A DNA stretch of 64,000 nt from VAZQ01 sp963817135 (GTDB taxonomy: Bacteria > Pseudomonadota > Alphaproteobacteria > Rhizobiales > Xanthobacteraceae), in assembly GCA_963817135.1 (NCBI GenBank), contig CAWFNG010000003.1, positions 186,001-250,000 on the forward strand, given 5' to 3'. The translations under genes and the position numbers were made by a program. Positions 24,482 through 33,570 of the stretch are shown here, one piece after another. Below the pieces are notes generated by a model, which worked only from the letters and a program-made list of their open reading frames with translations, was not told the origin of the DNA and did no database searches. Numbering within the stretch: position 1 is the first letter of the stretch; every line of letters begins with the position of its first letter.

Positions 24482-25224
24482 CTTGCAAACGCATGATCGA
24501 GCCAGGCGACCGCGGCCTCCACCCCCTCGACTGCCGGCAGCCGCGGCAGGTTCGGGCGCCGCAACATGATGACGGGCAGATTGAGCGCGCGCGCCGCGGC
24601 GATCTTGCCGTAGCTTGCATCGCCACCGCTGTTTCTGCTGACGACGACCTCGATGCCATGCCGCTCCATCAAGACGCGATCTTCCCCCTGCCTGAACGGT
24701 CCGCGCGCATTGATGTAGAGAGCGTGCGGAACAGCGAGCGGCGGATCGACGGGGTCGACGCTGCGCATGACATAGTGGTGCTGCGGCGCGCCGATGAAGG
24801 CCGAAAGATCCTTGCGACCGAGAGTAACAAAGACGCGCCGCGGCGCGCTGCCGATCGCCCGCACCGCGCCTTGGGTATCATCGACTTCGATCCAGCGGTC
24901 GTCCGCCAACGCTGTCCAGGGGGCGCGATGCAGTGCGATTATGGGAACGCCGGTAAGTTCGGCGGCGCGCGCCGCATTGGCCGAGATGATTGCAGCATAG
25001 GGGTGGGTTGCATCGATCAGCGCCACGATGCGCTCGACCCTGATATGCTCGGCAAGCCCCTCCGCACCGCCGAAGCCGCCGATGCGAATGGCGACGGGCT
25101 GCGCAAGCGGCGACGAAGTTCGGCCAGCCAGCGAGAGCGTGATCGCGAGGTCGGTGCGCGGCGCGAGCATTTGTGCGAGGCGACGCGCCTCCGCCGTGCC
25201 GCCGAGAATGAGGATGCGTCGCAT
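24478..25224 (-). CDS. cobK: precorrin-6A reductase CobK
   Basis: A 248-residue NADPH-dependent reductase. MRRILILGGTAEARRLAQ opens the protein with the nucleotide-binding loop, followed by RIGGFGG, DATHPYAAIISANA (a hallmark of CobK/CbiJ) and VVSRNSGGDASYGKI. It is the only gene of the right half on the minus strand. Its start codon at 25222-25224 overlaps the cobL start codon on the other strand. Its stop is in the type I palindrome. Confidence 0.93.
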   Translation of the reverse strand: MRRILILGGTAEARRLAQMLAPRTDLAITLSLAGRTSSPLAQPVAIRIGGFGGAEGLAEHIRVERIVALIDATHPYAAIISANAARAAELTGVPIIALHRAPWTALADDRWIEVDDTQGAVRAIGSAPRRVFVTLGRKDLSAFIGAPQHHYVMRSVDPVDPPLAVPHALYINARGPFRQGEDRVLMERHGIEVVVSRNSGGDASYGKIAAARALNLPVIMLRRPNLPRLPAVEGVEAAVAWLDHAFAS

Positions 25225-26500
25225 GCCGCGTGCTGATCCGGTTGTGCAGTACAGTGCCGCATCGCCACGCTGGCTGTCCATTGTGGGGATCGGCGAGGAC
25301 GGCGTCGAGGGATTGAGCCCGGTCGCATGCGGTCTTATTCGCAGCGCCGAACTGGTGTTCGGCGGAAAGCGACACCTCGCGCTGGCTGCGCCGCTCATTT
25401 GCGGGGCGGCGCGTCCCTGGCCGACCCCGTTTGAACGCGGGATCGAAGAAGTGCTGGCGCAGCGCGGGCGGCAAATCTGCGTCCTCGCATCGGGGGACCC
25501 TTATTTCTTCGGCGTCGGCTCGGTGATTGCGCGCCACGTGGATCCGCACGAGATGCTGGTGATGCCGGCGCCGTCCTCGTTCAGCCTGGCCGCGGCACGG
25601 CTCGCCTGGACCTTGCCGACAACCGCGCTCATTTCGCTGCATGCCCGCACGCTCGATCGCATCCGGCCGCACCTTCATCCCGGCGCCAAGGTGCTTGCAC
25701 TGACCTCCGACGGCGCAGGTCCCGCCGCGCTGGCGCAGCTGTTGGCACAATCGGGGTTCGGCGCCTCGTGCCTGACGGTGCTGGAGCGGCTCGGCGGGCC
25801 GCGCGAATGCGTGCGCAGCGCTACCGCTGCAGCTTTCGACCTCGGCCGCGTCGATGACCTTAACATTGTCGCCGTCGAAGTGGTGACGGAGAAAGGCGCG
25901 CGCGTCATCGCGCGCGTCGCCGGGCTGTACGACGATCTGTTCGAGCACGATGGCGCAATCACCAAGCGCGAGATACGCGCGGTTACCTTGTCCTCATTAG
26001 CGCCATGCCGCGGCGAACTGCTGTGGGATATCGGCGCCGGCGCAGGCTCCGTTGCCATCGAATGGATGCTGGCCGATCCTTCAATGCGCGCTGTCGCCAT
26101 CGAGCCGCGGCCGGATCGCGCGGCGCGCATCGCCCGCAATGCCGCCGCTTTCGGCGTGCCGGAGCTCACAATCGTGGAACGCCGGGCGCCCGCAGCCCTG
26201 CGAGATTTGCCGCAGCCAAATGCCATTTTCATCGGCGGCGGCGCGAGCGAGCACGGCGTTCTCGACGGCGCAGTTTCCGCACTTCCCGCCGGCGGGCGTC
26301 TTGTGGTCAATGCGGTGACGCTCGAAACGGAAAGCATATTGATTTCCCAACATGCGCGGCTCGGCGGCGAGCTTGTTCGCCTCGCCGTTGCGCGCGCGGA
26401 TGAACTCGACACTCCGACCCGCCGCGGAGGTTCCGAGACAAAGCCAGTTGCCTGGCGCCCGGCACTGCCGGTCACGCAATGGGCATGGGTGAAGCCGTGA
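25223..26500 (+). CDS. cobL: precorrin-6Y C5,15-methyltransferase (decarboxylating) CobL
   Basis: A 425-residue two-domain protein. The N-terminal tetrapyrrole methylase has WLSIVGIGEDGVEGL and ASGDPYFFGVGSVI; the C-terminal CbiT-like domain has the SAM motif ELLWDIGAGAGSVAIEW and IGGGASEHGVLD. It methylates C-5 and C-15 and decarboxylates C-12 acetate. The ATG at 25223 overlaps the divergent cobK ATG; GTG 25244 is an alternative that would free 19 bases between the two genes. Confidence 0.94.
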   Translation: MPRADPVVQYSAASPRWLSIVGIGEDGVEGLSPVACGLIRSAELVFGGKRHLALAAPLICGAARPWPTPFERGIEEVLAQRGRQICVLASGDPYFFGVGSVIARHVDPHEMLVMPAPSSFSLAAARLAWTLPTTALISLHARTLDRIRPHLHPGAKVLALTSDGAGPAALAQLLAQSGFGASCLTVLERLGGPRECVRSATAAAFDLGRVDDLNIVAVEVVTEKGARVIARVAGLYDDLFEHDGAITKREIRAVTLSSLAPCRGELLWDIGAGAGSVAIEWMLADPSMRAVAIEPRPDRAARIARNAAAFGVPELTIVERRAPAALRDLPQPNAIFIGGGASEHGVLDGAVSALPAGGRLVVNAVTLETESILISQHARLGGELVRLAVARADELDTPTRRGGSETKPVAWRPALPVTQWAWVKP

Positions 26501-27261
26501 CGGTGCATTTCATTGGCGCCGGTCCCGGAGCGGCCGACCTCATTACCATGCGCGGGCGTGAACTGATCGCGCATTGCCCGGTCTGTCTCTATGCGGGTTC
26601 GCTCGTTTCACCGGAGCTTCTCGTCCATTGTCCCGCCGATGCACGCATTGTCGATACCGCGCCCCTGTCGCTCGACGAGATCGAGGCGGAGTTCGTGCGC
26701 GCATACGATGCCGGGCTCGATGTAGCGCGCTTGCATTCCGGCGATCTTTCCATCTACAGCGCAGTGGCCGAGCAGGTGCGTCGGCTTAAGCGCCACGGCA
26801 TTCCATATACGCTCACGCCGGGCGTGCCGGCCTTCGCCGCGGCGTCGGCGGCGCTTGAATGCGAGCTGACGCTGCCCGAAATTGCGCAGACCGTGGTTAT
26901 CACCCGCGTTGGCGGCCGCGCCTCCCGCATGCCGGAAAGCGAGCGGCTCGCCGCGTTCGCGGCGACGCAGGCGACGCTTGCCATTCATCTTGCGATTGGC
27001 GCACTTGAGCAGATCGTGCAGGAGCTCACGCCGTTCTACGGCGCGGATTGTCCGACCGCCATTGTGGTGCGTGCCAGTTGGCCGGATCAGCGCATCCTGC
27101 GCGGCACGCTCGCCGATATCGCGGCAAAGGCGAAGGCCGCGCCAATCGAGCGCACGGCCATGATCTTCGTCGGACGCGCCCTCGTAGCGCACGATTTCCG
27201 CGACAGCGCAGTCTACGATGCGGCCTATCAGCGCCGGTTTCGCGCCCGCGGGGGATCATGA
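26497..27261 (+). CDS. cobM: precorrin-4 C11-methyltransferase CobM
   Basis: A 254-residue SAM-dependent methylase. FIGAGPGAADLITMRG starts the domain, then LHSGDLSIYSAVAEQ and YTLTPGVPAFAAASAAL, characteristic of CobM/CbiF. GTG 26497 overlaps the cobL stop by four bases; ATG codons at 26479 and 26485 are less likely. Confidence 0.94.
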   Translation: MTVHFIGAGPGAADLITMRGRELIAHCPVCLYAGSLVSPELLVHCPADARIVDTAPLSLDEIEAEFVRAYDAGLDVARLHSGDLSIYSAVAEQVRRLKRHGIPYTLTPGVPAFAAASAALECELTLPEIAQTVVITRVGGRASRMPESERLAAFAATQATLAIHLAIGALEQIVQELTPFYGADCPTAIVVRASWPDQRILRGTLADIAAKAKAAPIERTAMIFVGRALVAHDFRDSAVYDAAYQRRFRARGGS

Positions 27262-27280
27262 GCGCACAAAGGTTTCGCCC

Positions 27281-28048
27281 GTGAGAAAAATATTCATCAT
27301 CGGAATTGGCGCAGGCAATCCCGATTACATAACGGTGCAGGCAATCAATGCGCTCAATCAGGTCGATGTATTTTTCCTCACCGACAAGGGACAGGAAAAG
27401 CAGGATCTGCTTCGTCTTCGCAAATTGATTTGCGAGCGCTACGTCACAAACAAATCGTACCGGACGGTAGAGATCGATGACCCGCGGCGTGACCGCTCCG
27501 GCGCGTGCTATGAAGAAAACGTCAAGGCATGGCACGCCGCGCGAGCCAGCATTTATGAGAAAATGATCCGAGATGAACTCGGCGACAACCAGTGCGGAGC
27601 TTTTCTCGTTTGGGGCGATCCGTCGCTCTACGACAGCACGCTGCGGATCATCGATCGCATCGCGGCAAGAGGGGCAGTGGCATTCGAATATGAGGTAATC
27701 CCAGGGATCAGCAGCATCCACGCGCTGACCGCAAGGCACCGGATCGCGCTCAACCAAATCGGAGGATCGGTGCATGTCACGCCAGGGCGTCGGCTCTCGG
27801 AGGAGTTGTCCGCTGACGCCGATGACGTCGTGGTGTTGCTCGATGGCGAGTGCTCGTTCAGGAAAGTGAAAGACAGGGACATCGATATCTATTGGGGCGC
27901 TTATCTCGGCACCGAGGATGAAATTCTCATCGTCGGCAATCTGCAGCAATGTATGGACGAAATCGAGCGGGTCAGGACGCAGGCGCGCGCGAAAAAAGGC
28001 TGGATCATGGATACCTATTTGCTGCGCAAGCGCAGCACCACGCCATGA
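27281..28048 (+). CDS. cobF: precorrin-6A synthase (deacetylating) CobF
   Basis: A 255-residue methylase that adds the C-1 methyl and removes acetate in the aerobic route. Signatures: FIIGIGAGNPDYITVQAINA, FLTDKGQEKQDLL, LVWGDPSLYDSTLRI and YEVIPGISSIHALTARH. The start is GTG 27281, 19 bases after cobM. Its presence with CobG and CobN confirms the aerobic pathway. Base composition looks slightly less GC-rich than its neighbours. Confidence 0.94.
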   Translation: MRKIFIIGIGAGNPDYITVQAINALNQVDVFFLTDKGQEKQDLLRLRKLICERYVTNKSYRTVEIDDPRRDRSGACYEENVKAWHAARASIYEKMIRDELGDNQCGAFLVWGDPSLYDSTLRIIDRIAARGAVAFEYEVIPGISSIHALTARHRIALNQIGGSVHVTPGRRLSEELSADADDVVVLLDGECSFRKVKDRDIDIYWGAYLGTEDEILIVGNLQQCMDEIERVRTQARAKKGWIMDTYLLRKRSTTP

Positions 28049-28848
28049 GCGGCTGCGATGCACTTGCAAGCAGGCGCAGCGGCACACCGCGGCTCGAGCC
28101 GGGGCACGTCTGGCTTGCCGGCGCCGGACCCGGCGACCCTGGCCTGCTCACACTCGACGCCTATGCGGGCCTCGTCCAGGCCGATGTGATTGTGCATGAC
28201 GCGCTGGTCGATCGGCGCGTGCTGGCGCTTAAGGGAGCGCAGGCGCGGCTCGAATTTGCCGGCAAGCGCGGCGGCAGGCCTTCGCCGACGCAGGCGGACA
28301 TTTCCCAGCGCCTCATTGCGCTTGCAATGCAAGGCGAACGGGTATTGCGACTGAAGGGCGGCGACCCCTTTGTGTTCGGGCGCGGCGGCGAGGAGGCGAT
28401 GGCGCTGGCGGCAGCAGGCGTGCCGTTCCGGGTCATTGCCGGAGTGACGTCGGGGCTTGCAGCGCTTGCCGCGGCTTCCATCCCCGCCACCATGCGCAAG
28501 CTCAATCGCGCCATTATCTTTGCCGCCGGCCACGGCGCCGATGACGACGCGTTCGATTGGACGCCGCTCGCGCGAACGGGCGCGCCCATCGTGCTCTACA
28601 TGGTGATGCACAACCTGGCGCAAATCGCGCAAGCGCTGATGCGCGGCGGACGCGGGGCGCAAACGCCGACAGCGGTCATTGCCGCCGCCACCACCGACAG
28701 CGAGCGCATTCTCATCTCCACCCTGGGCGAGGTCGCGCAAGCCGTGGGCGAGCAGAAATTCGAGCCTCCGGCGATTGTCGTCATCGGCGAGATCGTGACG
28801 GTGCGCGAGCAGTTGCTTGCGCTGGCAACGCAAGCCGTTTCGCCATGA
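28045..28848 (+). CDS. cobA: uroporphyrinogen-III C-methyltransferase CobA (SUMT)
   Basis: A 267-residue enzyme making precorrin-2 from uroporphyrinogen III. VWLAGAGPGDPGLLTLDA, then RLKGGDPFVFGRGGEEA and PFRVIAGVTSGLAALA are signature motifs. It is a single-domain SUMT without CysG oxidase/ferrochelatase fusion. It overlaps cobF and cobB by four bases each. Confidence 0.95.
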   Translation: MSGCDALASRRSGTPRLEPGHVWLAGAGPGDPGLLTLDAYAGLVQADVIVHDALVDRRVLALKGAQARLEFAGKRGGRPSPTQADISQRLIALAMQGERVLRLKGGDPFVFGRGGEEAMALAAAGVPFRVIAGVTSGLAALAAASIPATMRKLNRAIIFAAGHGADDDAFDWTPLARTGAPIVLYMVMHNLAQIAQALMRGGRGAQTPTAVIAAATTDSERILISTLGEVAQAVGEQKFEPPAIVVIGEIVTVREQLLALATQAVSP

Positions 28849-30158
28849 CGGCACGCGCGCTCATCATCGCTGCGCCGCGCTCGGGCTCCGGCAAGACCAC
28901 CGTCACGCTGGCGCTGATTGCAGGGCTCGCGCGCCGCGGCATCGCCGTGCGCGCCATAAAAGCGGGGCCAGACTACATCGACGCAGGTTTTCATGCCGCC
29001 GCCAGTGCGGCAAAGGTGTTCAATCTGGACAGCTGGGCCATGGCCCCTGCCCTTCTTGACGTGGTGATGGCCGAAGCCGCAATCGGCGCCGACATTGTCG
29101 TGGTCGAAGGCGCCATGGGATTGTTCGACGGCGTTGCTGGAGCGCCCGGCCGCTGCGGAACGACCGCCGACCTCGCCATGCATTTTCGGCTGCCGGTCAT
29201 TCTGGTCCTCGATATTTCCGGACAGGCGCAATCGGCGGCCGCGGTGGTGCGCGGCTTTACATCGCATCATGCCGACGTGCGCATCGCCGGCGTGGTGCTC
29301 AACCGCAGCGCCAGCGAGCGCCATCGCAGCCTGGTGGTCGAGGCGATCTCCGCATTGGACGTTCCCGTCTTCGGCGTCATTCCCCGCGACGACCGCCTCG
29401 CCCTGCCGCGGCGGCATCTCGGTCTCGTGCAGGCGAGCGAGCATGCCGACCTCGCCGCGCGGCTCGACCGGCTGGCCGACCTGGCACAACAGCATCTCGA
29501 TATCGAGGCGCTGCTTGCCGTTACCGCAACGCTCAATCATTCGGCGCCGCAAGCCGGCCTCCCCCTTGCTCCCCCCGGCCAGCGCATCGCGCTTGCACGT
29601 GATGGCGCCTTCAGCTTCATGTATGAACACGTGCTGCAAGCCTGGCATCGCGCCGGTGCGGAAATCATTCCGTTCTCGCCACTGGCGGATGAGTCGCCTC
29701 CGGAGAGTTGCGACAGCTGCTGGCTCTGTGGCGGTTATCCCGAACTCCACGCGGGCGCGCTTGCCGGCGCGCAGCGCTTTCGTTCGGGTCTCGCGCGATT
29801 TGCAATGACGCGGCGCGTGCATGGCGAATGCGGCGGCTACATGGTGCTCGGCGAGGGCATCGAGGACGCGAGCGGCGCACGGCATGCGATGACTGCGCTT
29901 CTCGGCCATGCCACGAGCTTTGCCAGACCCAAGCTGCATCTCGGCTATCGCCAGGCGCGGCTCCTTTGCCACTGCGCCATCGGCAACGCCGGAGAAACCG
30001 TGCGCGGCCACGAGTTTCACTACGCAACGCTGAGCGCAAGCGGCGCCGATGCGCCGTTTTCCGAGCTGGCGGACGCCCAAGGCCGCGCGTTGGGAAAATC
30101 CGGCGGTCGCCGCGGGATGGCCAGCGGCACCTTCTTTCACGCGATCGCGCGGGAGTGA
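28845..30158 (+). CDS. cobB: hydrogenobyrinic acid a,c-diamide synthase CobB
   Basis: A 437-residue glutamine-dependent amidotransferase. P-loop IAAPRSGSGKTTVTLALI at the start, then IKAGPDYIDAGFH, and the C-terminal glutaminase Cys in GECGGYMVLGEGI with a late FHYATLSASG. It provides the a,c-diamide that CobNST uses for cobalt insertion. Last gene of the cobL-cobM-cobF-cobA-cobB run. Confidence 0.94.
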   Translation: MTARALIIAAPRSGSGKTTVTLALIAGLARRGIAVRAIKAGPDYIDAGFHAAASAAKVFNLDSWAMAPALLDVVMAEAAIGADIVVVEGAMGLFDGVAGAPGRCGTTADLAMHFRLPVILVLDISGQAQSAAAVVRGFTSHHADVRIAGVVLNRSASERHRSLVVEAISALDVPVFGVIPRDDRLALPRRHLGLVQASEHADLAARLDRLADLAQQHLDIEALLAVTATLNHSAPQAGLPLAPPGQRIALARDGAFSFMYEHVLQAWHRAGAEIIPFSPLADESPPESCDSCWLCGGYPELHAGALAGAQRFRSGLARFAMTRRVHGECGGYMVLGEGIEDASGARHAMTALLGHATSFARPKLHLGYRQARLLCHCAIGNAGETVRGHEFHYATLSASGADAPFSELADAQGRALGKSGGRRGMASGTFFHAIARE

Positions 30159-30273
30159 TTTTGCGCTCATTTTTCCGTAACCAAGAGCAACGTAGCCCGG
30201 ATTTTGCTCCACGAAACTTGGGCACTTTGTTATGCTGAGACCGCAATCCCTGCGGCCTGCGCGGGAGGACACC

Positions 30274-31245
30274 ATGCGACGGCGTGATTTCATTGCCACT
30301 TTCGGCGTCGTGCTTGCGTCATGGCCGCTCGCCGCGCGCGCACAGCCGGCTTCGCGCATGCGAAAGCTCGGCATTCTGCTGTTCGCGAAGCAGGACCAGG
30401 CAATCATCCGGCCGTTCCTGCAAGGGCTGCAAGCAATCGGGTACGTCGATGGCAAGACCATAACCATCGCATATCGCGACGGGGACGGTAACCATGAGCG
30501 GCTTGCAGAAGCCGCCGATGAACTCGTCCGCCTCGGTCCCGACGTGATCTTGTCATTTGGCGGCGACGTTGCCCCTTTTATCAAGAAAGCCACCGCAAAA
30601 ATCCCAATCGTCGTGGTGGTAAGCAATGATCCCGTCGAAGCCGGGCTGGTTGCGAGTCTTGGACGCCCTGGAGGAAATATCACCGGCCTTACCTATGTGC
30701 ACGACATGCTTGCGGGCAAGTCGATCGAGCTGCTCAAGGATACCGCGCCGTGGGTGTCCCGCGTGGCGATCCTGTGGAATCCCGATCATGCCGATCCGGA
30801 GTTCCGCGAGACGCAACGCGCTTCGCTCGCAGTGGGGGCTCAGCTTCAATCGCTTCCGGTACGCGAGCCCGCCGGCTTTGCCGGTGCATTTGATGCGGCG
30901 ACACGCGAACGCGCGGCGGCGCTCATCGTGATTGGATCTCGGCTTATGTTTCTGCATCGCCAGCAAATCGGCGAATTCGCAGCAAAGAATCGGCTGATCC
31001 TGGTCGGCGTGCCGAGATGGTTGATTGACGTGGGGGCGCTTCTCACCTACGGCCCGAATGTGCCAGAAATGTTCCGGCGGGCTGCAACCTACGTGGATAA
31101 AATCCTCAAAGGCGCCAAACCGGCCGACCTGCCGATGCAGCAGCCGACCAGCTTTGAACTCGTCGTCAATCTCAAGGCTGCCAAGGATCTCGGTCTGATT
31201 GTGCCGCCAACGGTCATCGCGCGTGCTGATGAGACAATCGAGTAA
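30274..31245 (+). CDS. ABC transporter substrate-binding protein (PF04392 type)
   Basis: A 323-residue exported protein. MRRRDFIATFGVVLASWPLA with ARAQ cleavage looks like a Tat-type signal peptide. The mature protein has GILLFAKQDQ, a VVVVSNDPVEAGLVASLGRP block and NITGLTYVHDM, typical of the large ABC_sub_bind family common in Bradyrhizobium-like genomes. The ATG at 30274 follows GGGAGGAC. No permease is adjacent, so the ligand is unknown. A fragment of the GTAGCCCGG repeat lies upstream near 30192. Confidence 0.87.
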   Translation: MRRRDFIATFGVVLASWPLAARAQPASRMRKLGILLFAKQDQAIIRPFLQGLQAIGYVDGKTITIAYRDGDGNHERLAEAADELVRLGPDVILSFGGDVAPFIKKATAKIPIVVVVSNDPVEAGLVASLGRPGGNITGLTYVHDMLAGKSIELLKDTAPWVSRVAILWNPDHADPEFRETQRASLAVGAQLQSLPVREPAGFAGAFDAATRERAAALIVIGSRLMFLHRQQIGEFAAKNRLILVGVPRWLIDVGALLTYGPNVPEMFRRAATYVDKILKGAKPADLPMQQPTSFELVVNLKAAKDLGLIVPPTVIARADETIE

Positions 31246-31287
31246 GTCGGCGCAGCCTCGATTTAAGCGGCGCCAAATTCGAATTTG

Positions 31288-32112
31288 CTAATAGCTCGTA
31301 GCCAGTACTGTGACGGCTTCCAGCGGCAGCGCGACCCCCACGAGCCAACGGGCGTGACGGATGGCGGCGACGCCGATCGCCGATCCCGTCTTGCGATCAA
31401 ATTCGTGCGTGTCATTTTCCTCCCGGTACTGACGGATGGCATCATCGAGACGAAGGAGATCGACTTCGGACGAGCCGAGATCGTTCGGCACGCTGGTCAC
31501 TTCACCGCCCGCGTGATCGAGTATTCTGACAATGCTGCCGACCGGAAGCTCGCTTACGCCAATCAGGTCGCGAAATCCGCTCAAGGACGTTGCAATCGCG
31601 AGAACAGCGCGGGTCTCGACGCGCTCATCTTTGATCGGGCGCGCTACCGGGATGACCCAACCGAGGTTGGAGCGGCTGCGGATGGGCGCACCCACCGCGA
31701 GCGGCGCGCCGGCCATGACTTTCTGGAAATAGTCCCTGTCGCCGGCAGCGGCATGCTGGCCGACGGCATTGCCGATATTGGTGCCGTCGCGCGCCAACAC
31801 AAAAATGTTGGCGACCATATCGGGCAGGCCCGACTTGACCTGGCGGAGCAGCTTGTCGTTGGCATTCACGTCGCTTGGATTGGTGCCGATCGCGCGGCTG
31901 ACCTTGCGCAAGAGGTTCTCCAGCATGTCGAAATGACCGTCGATCCTGCTGGCAGCCATTTGCGCTGCACGTGTGGCCTGCTGGTCGAGGTCTGCGATCC
32001 CAATATTGTATGGGCTCGACCACATCGCCGCGCCGGACAGCCCGCCGGTCAAGAGCACGCAAGCGCTTGCCAGAACAGCCCCCTTTATTCGAATACTCGT
32101 GAAGCTCGGCAT
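31288..32112 (-). CDS. orphan periplasmic dCache-type sensor without output domain
   Basis: A 274-residue protein. A single N-terminal membrane segment (about residues 9-30, GAVLASACVLLTGGLSGAA) is followed by a helix with LDQQATRAAQMAASRIDGHF and a PAS-like Cache domain: IFVLARDGTNIGNAVG, AGDRDYFQKVMAG, RSRSNLGWVIPVARPI, VLAIATSL. Such domains normally lead through a second membrane helix and HAMP into a kinase, GGDEF or methyl-accepting domain. Here the frame stops soon after the Cache domain (VTVLATSY), so it is a truncated receptor or a stand-alone extracytoplasmic binding domain. Start ATG 32112 is chosen; the longer frame adds 40 unrelated residues. Confidence 0.75.
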   Translation of the reverse strand: MPSFTSIRIKGAVLASACVLLTGGLSGAAMWSSPYNIGIADLDQQATRAAQMAASRIDGHFDMLENLLRKVSRAIGTNPSDVNANDKLLRQVKSGLPDMVANIFVLARDGTNIGNAVGQHAAAGDRDYFQKVMAGAPLAVGAPIRSRSNLGWVIPVARPIKDERVETRAVLAIATSLSGFRDLIGVSELPVGSIVRILDHAGGEVTSVPNDLGSSEVDLLRLDDAIRQYREENDTHEFDRKTGSAIGVAAIRHARWLVGVALPLEAVTVLATSY

Positions 32113-32271
32113 GGTTGGCGTGAACCCCCGCTGTTGCAGCAGGGAACTCTGCCGGAGGTAACTTAAATCAATATTCCTTATTGCCGCTGCGCGCCGGTAG
32201 AATTGTTCCGTCCCTAATCCGCAGCAAAACAAGCCGTTAAAAATTTAAAAAAATCCGCTCACGTGGTGTCC

Positions 32272-33561
32272 TTACAGCCCCAACAGGTGCGGCAACCAGA
32301 GCGAGATGCCGGGTACATAGGTGACCAGCATCAACACCATGAACATCACGGCGTAGAACGGCCAGATCCTGCGCATAACCTCCTCGATGGTCACTCCGCC
32401 GACCGCGCAGCCCACGAATAGGATGGCGCCGACGGGCGGATGGCACAGCCCGATCCCCAGATTGAGCATCATTATCATGCCGAAATGAACGGGATCGACG
32501 CCGAAATTCAGCATCACCGGCAGGAGGATCGGCGTGCAGATGAGGATCGACGGCGCCATGTCGACCAGGCACCCGAGAACGAGCAGCAGGATGTTGATGA
32601 GGAACAGGATGACATTCTTGTCGCTGGAAATGCTCAGGAAGAATGCGGTGATCTTCGCCGGCATATGGGTGAGCGCCATGACGTAGCCCACGCTGGAGGC
32701 GCAGGCGATCAGCGTCATCACCATTGCCACGGTGCGCAGCGTGCGGTGCACGAGGCCGGGCAGGTCGCGCCAGCGATAGTCTCGGTAGACGAACATGGTG
32801 ACGAAGAACGCCCACACGCAGGCCACGGCACCCGCTTCGATTGCCGTGAAAACGCCGCCGAGGATGCCGCCAAGAATGATGACCAGTGTGATCAGCCCCC
32901 ATGCCGCATCGATGGTGATCCCGATCGCTTCGCGCAGCGGAACGGTCTGGCCGCGCGGATGGCCGTCGCGATACGCGATCACCAGCGCGAGAATGACCAG
33001 CGAGAAGCCAAGCAGCAGCCCCGGCACCACCCCCGCCATGAACAGGCTGATGATGGAAATGGTGCCGCCGGTTGCGAGCGAATAGATCACTGCGTTGTGA
33101 CTCGGCGGCACCAGCAGCGCCTGTACCGAGGCGGTGATGGTGACATTGGTGGCGAAGACGCGGGGAAATCCGCTCTTCTCCATCTGCGGAATCATCACCG
33201 AACCGATGGCTGAGGTATCCGCCACCGCGGACCCGGAAATGCCGCTGAGAAAGGTGGTGGCCAGAACGTTCACGACGGAAAGTCCGCCGCGGACGCGCGT
33301 GAAGCCGACGAGCACATCGGCGAAGGCGACCAGGCGGCGCGCCATGCCACCTTCCGCCATGATGGCGCCGGCGAGCACGAAGAACGGGATGGTCAGCATC
33401 GCGACCTTGCTCACGCCGTCCGAGATTTTCAGCATCACCGCTTCGAGCGGAATGCCGATCCAGAACGCCCCGGCAATGGCGGCGAGAGCGAGCGAATAGG
33501 CGATCGGCACTCCGATCAGGAAACAGAAGAACATGGTGACCAGGAGGACAGCGATATCCAT
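32272..33561 (-). CDS. dctM: TRAP transporter large permease subunit DctM
   Basis: A 429-residue inner-membrane protein with about twelve hydrophobic segments, starting at residue 4. Family motifs: GVPIAYSLALAAIAGAF, LTIPFFVLAGAIMAEGG, SGSAVADTSAIGSVMIP, and GLCHPPVGAILFVGCAVGG near the end. It is the ion-coupled channel of the TRAP importer formed with DctP and DctQ upstream on the same strand; nine bases separate it from dctQ. Confidence 0.93.
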   Translation of the reverse strand: MDIAVLLVTMFFCFLIGVPIAYSLALAAIAGAFWIGIPLEAVMLKISDGVSKVAMLTIPFFVLAGAIMAEGGMARRLVAFADVLVGFTRVRGGLSVVNVLATTFLSGISGSAVADTSAIGSVMIPQMEKSGFPRVFATNVTITASVQALLVPPSHNAVIYSLATGGTISIISLFMAGVVPGLLLGFSLVILALVIAYRDGHPRGQTVPLREAIGITIDAAWGLITLVIILGGILGGVFTAIEAGAVACVWAFFVTMFVYRDYRWRDLPGLVHRTLRTVAMVMTLIACASSVGYVMALTHMPAKITAFFLSISSDKNVILFLINILLLVLGCLVDMAPSILICTPILLPVMLNFGVDPVHFGMIMMLNLGIGLCHPPVGAILFVGCAVGGVTIEEVMRRIWPFYAVMFMVLMLVTYVPGISLWLPHLLGL

Positions 33562-33570
33562 GCTGCGACT

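Noticed and set aside
24346..25236. 296-codon open frame on the plus strand starting in the palindromes
   Set aside because: It is antisense to cobK; its similarity to a frame at 60853-61116 comes only from the shared palindromic repeat.
28596..30683. 695-codon open frame on the minus strand
   Set aside because: It is antisense to cobA, cobB and the start of the binding-protein gene, which have clear family motifs; its own sequence is low-complexity and shows no domain.
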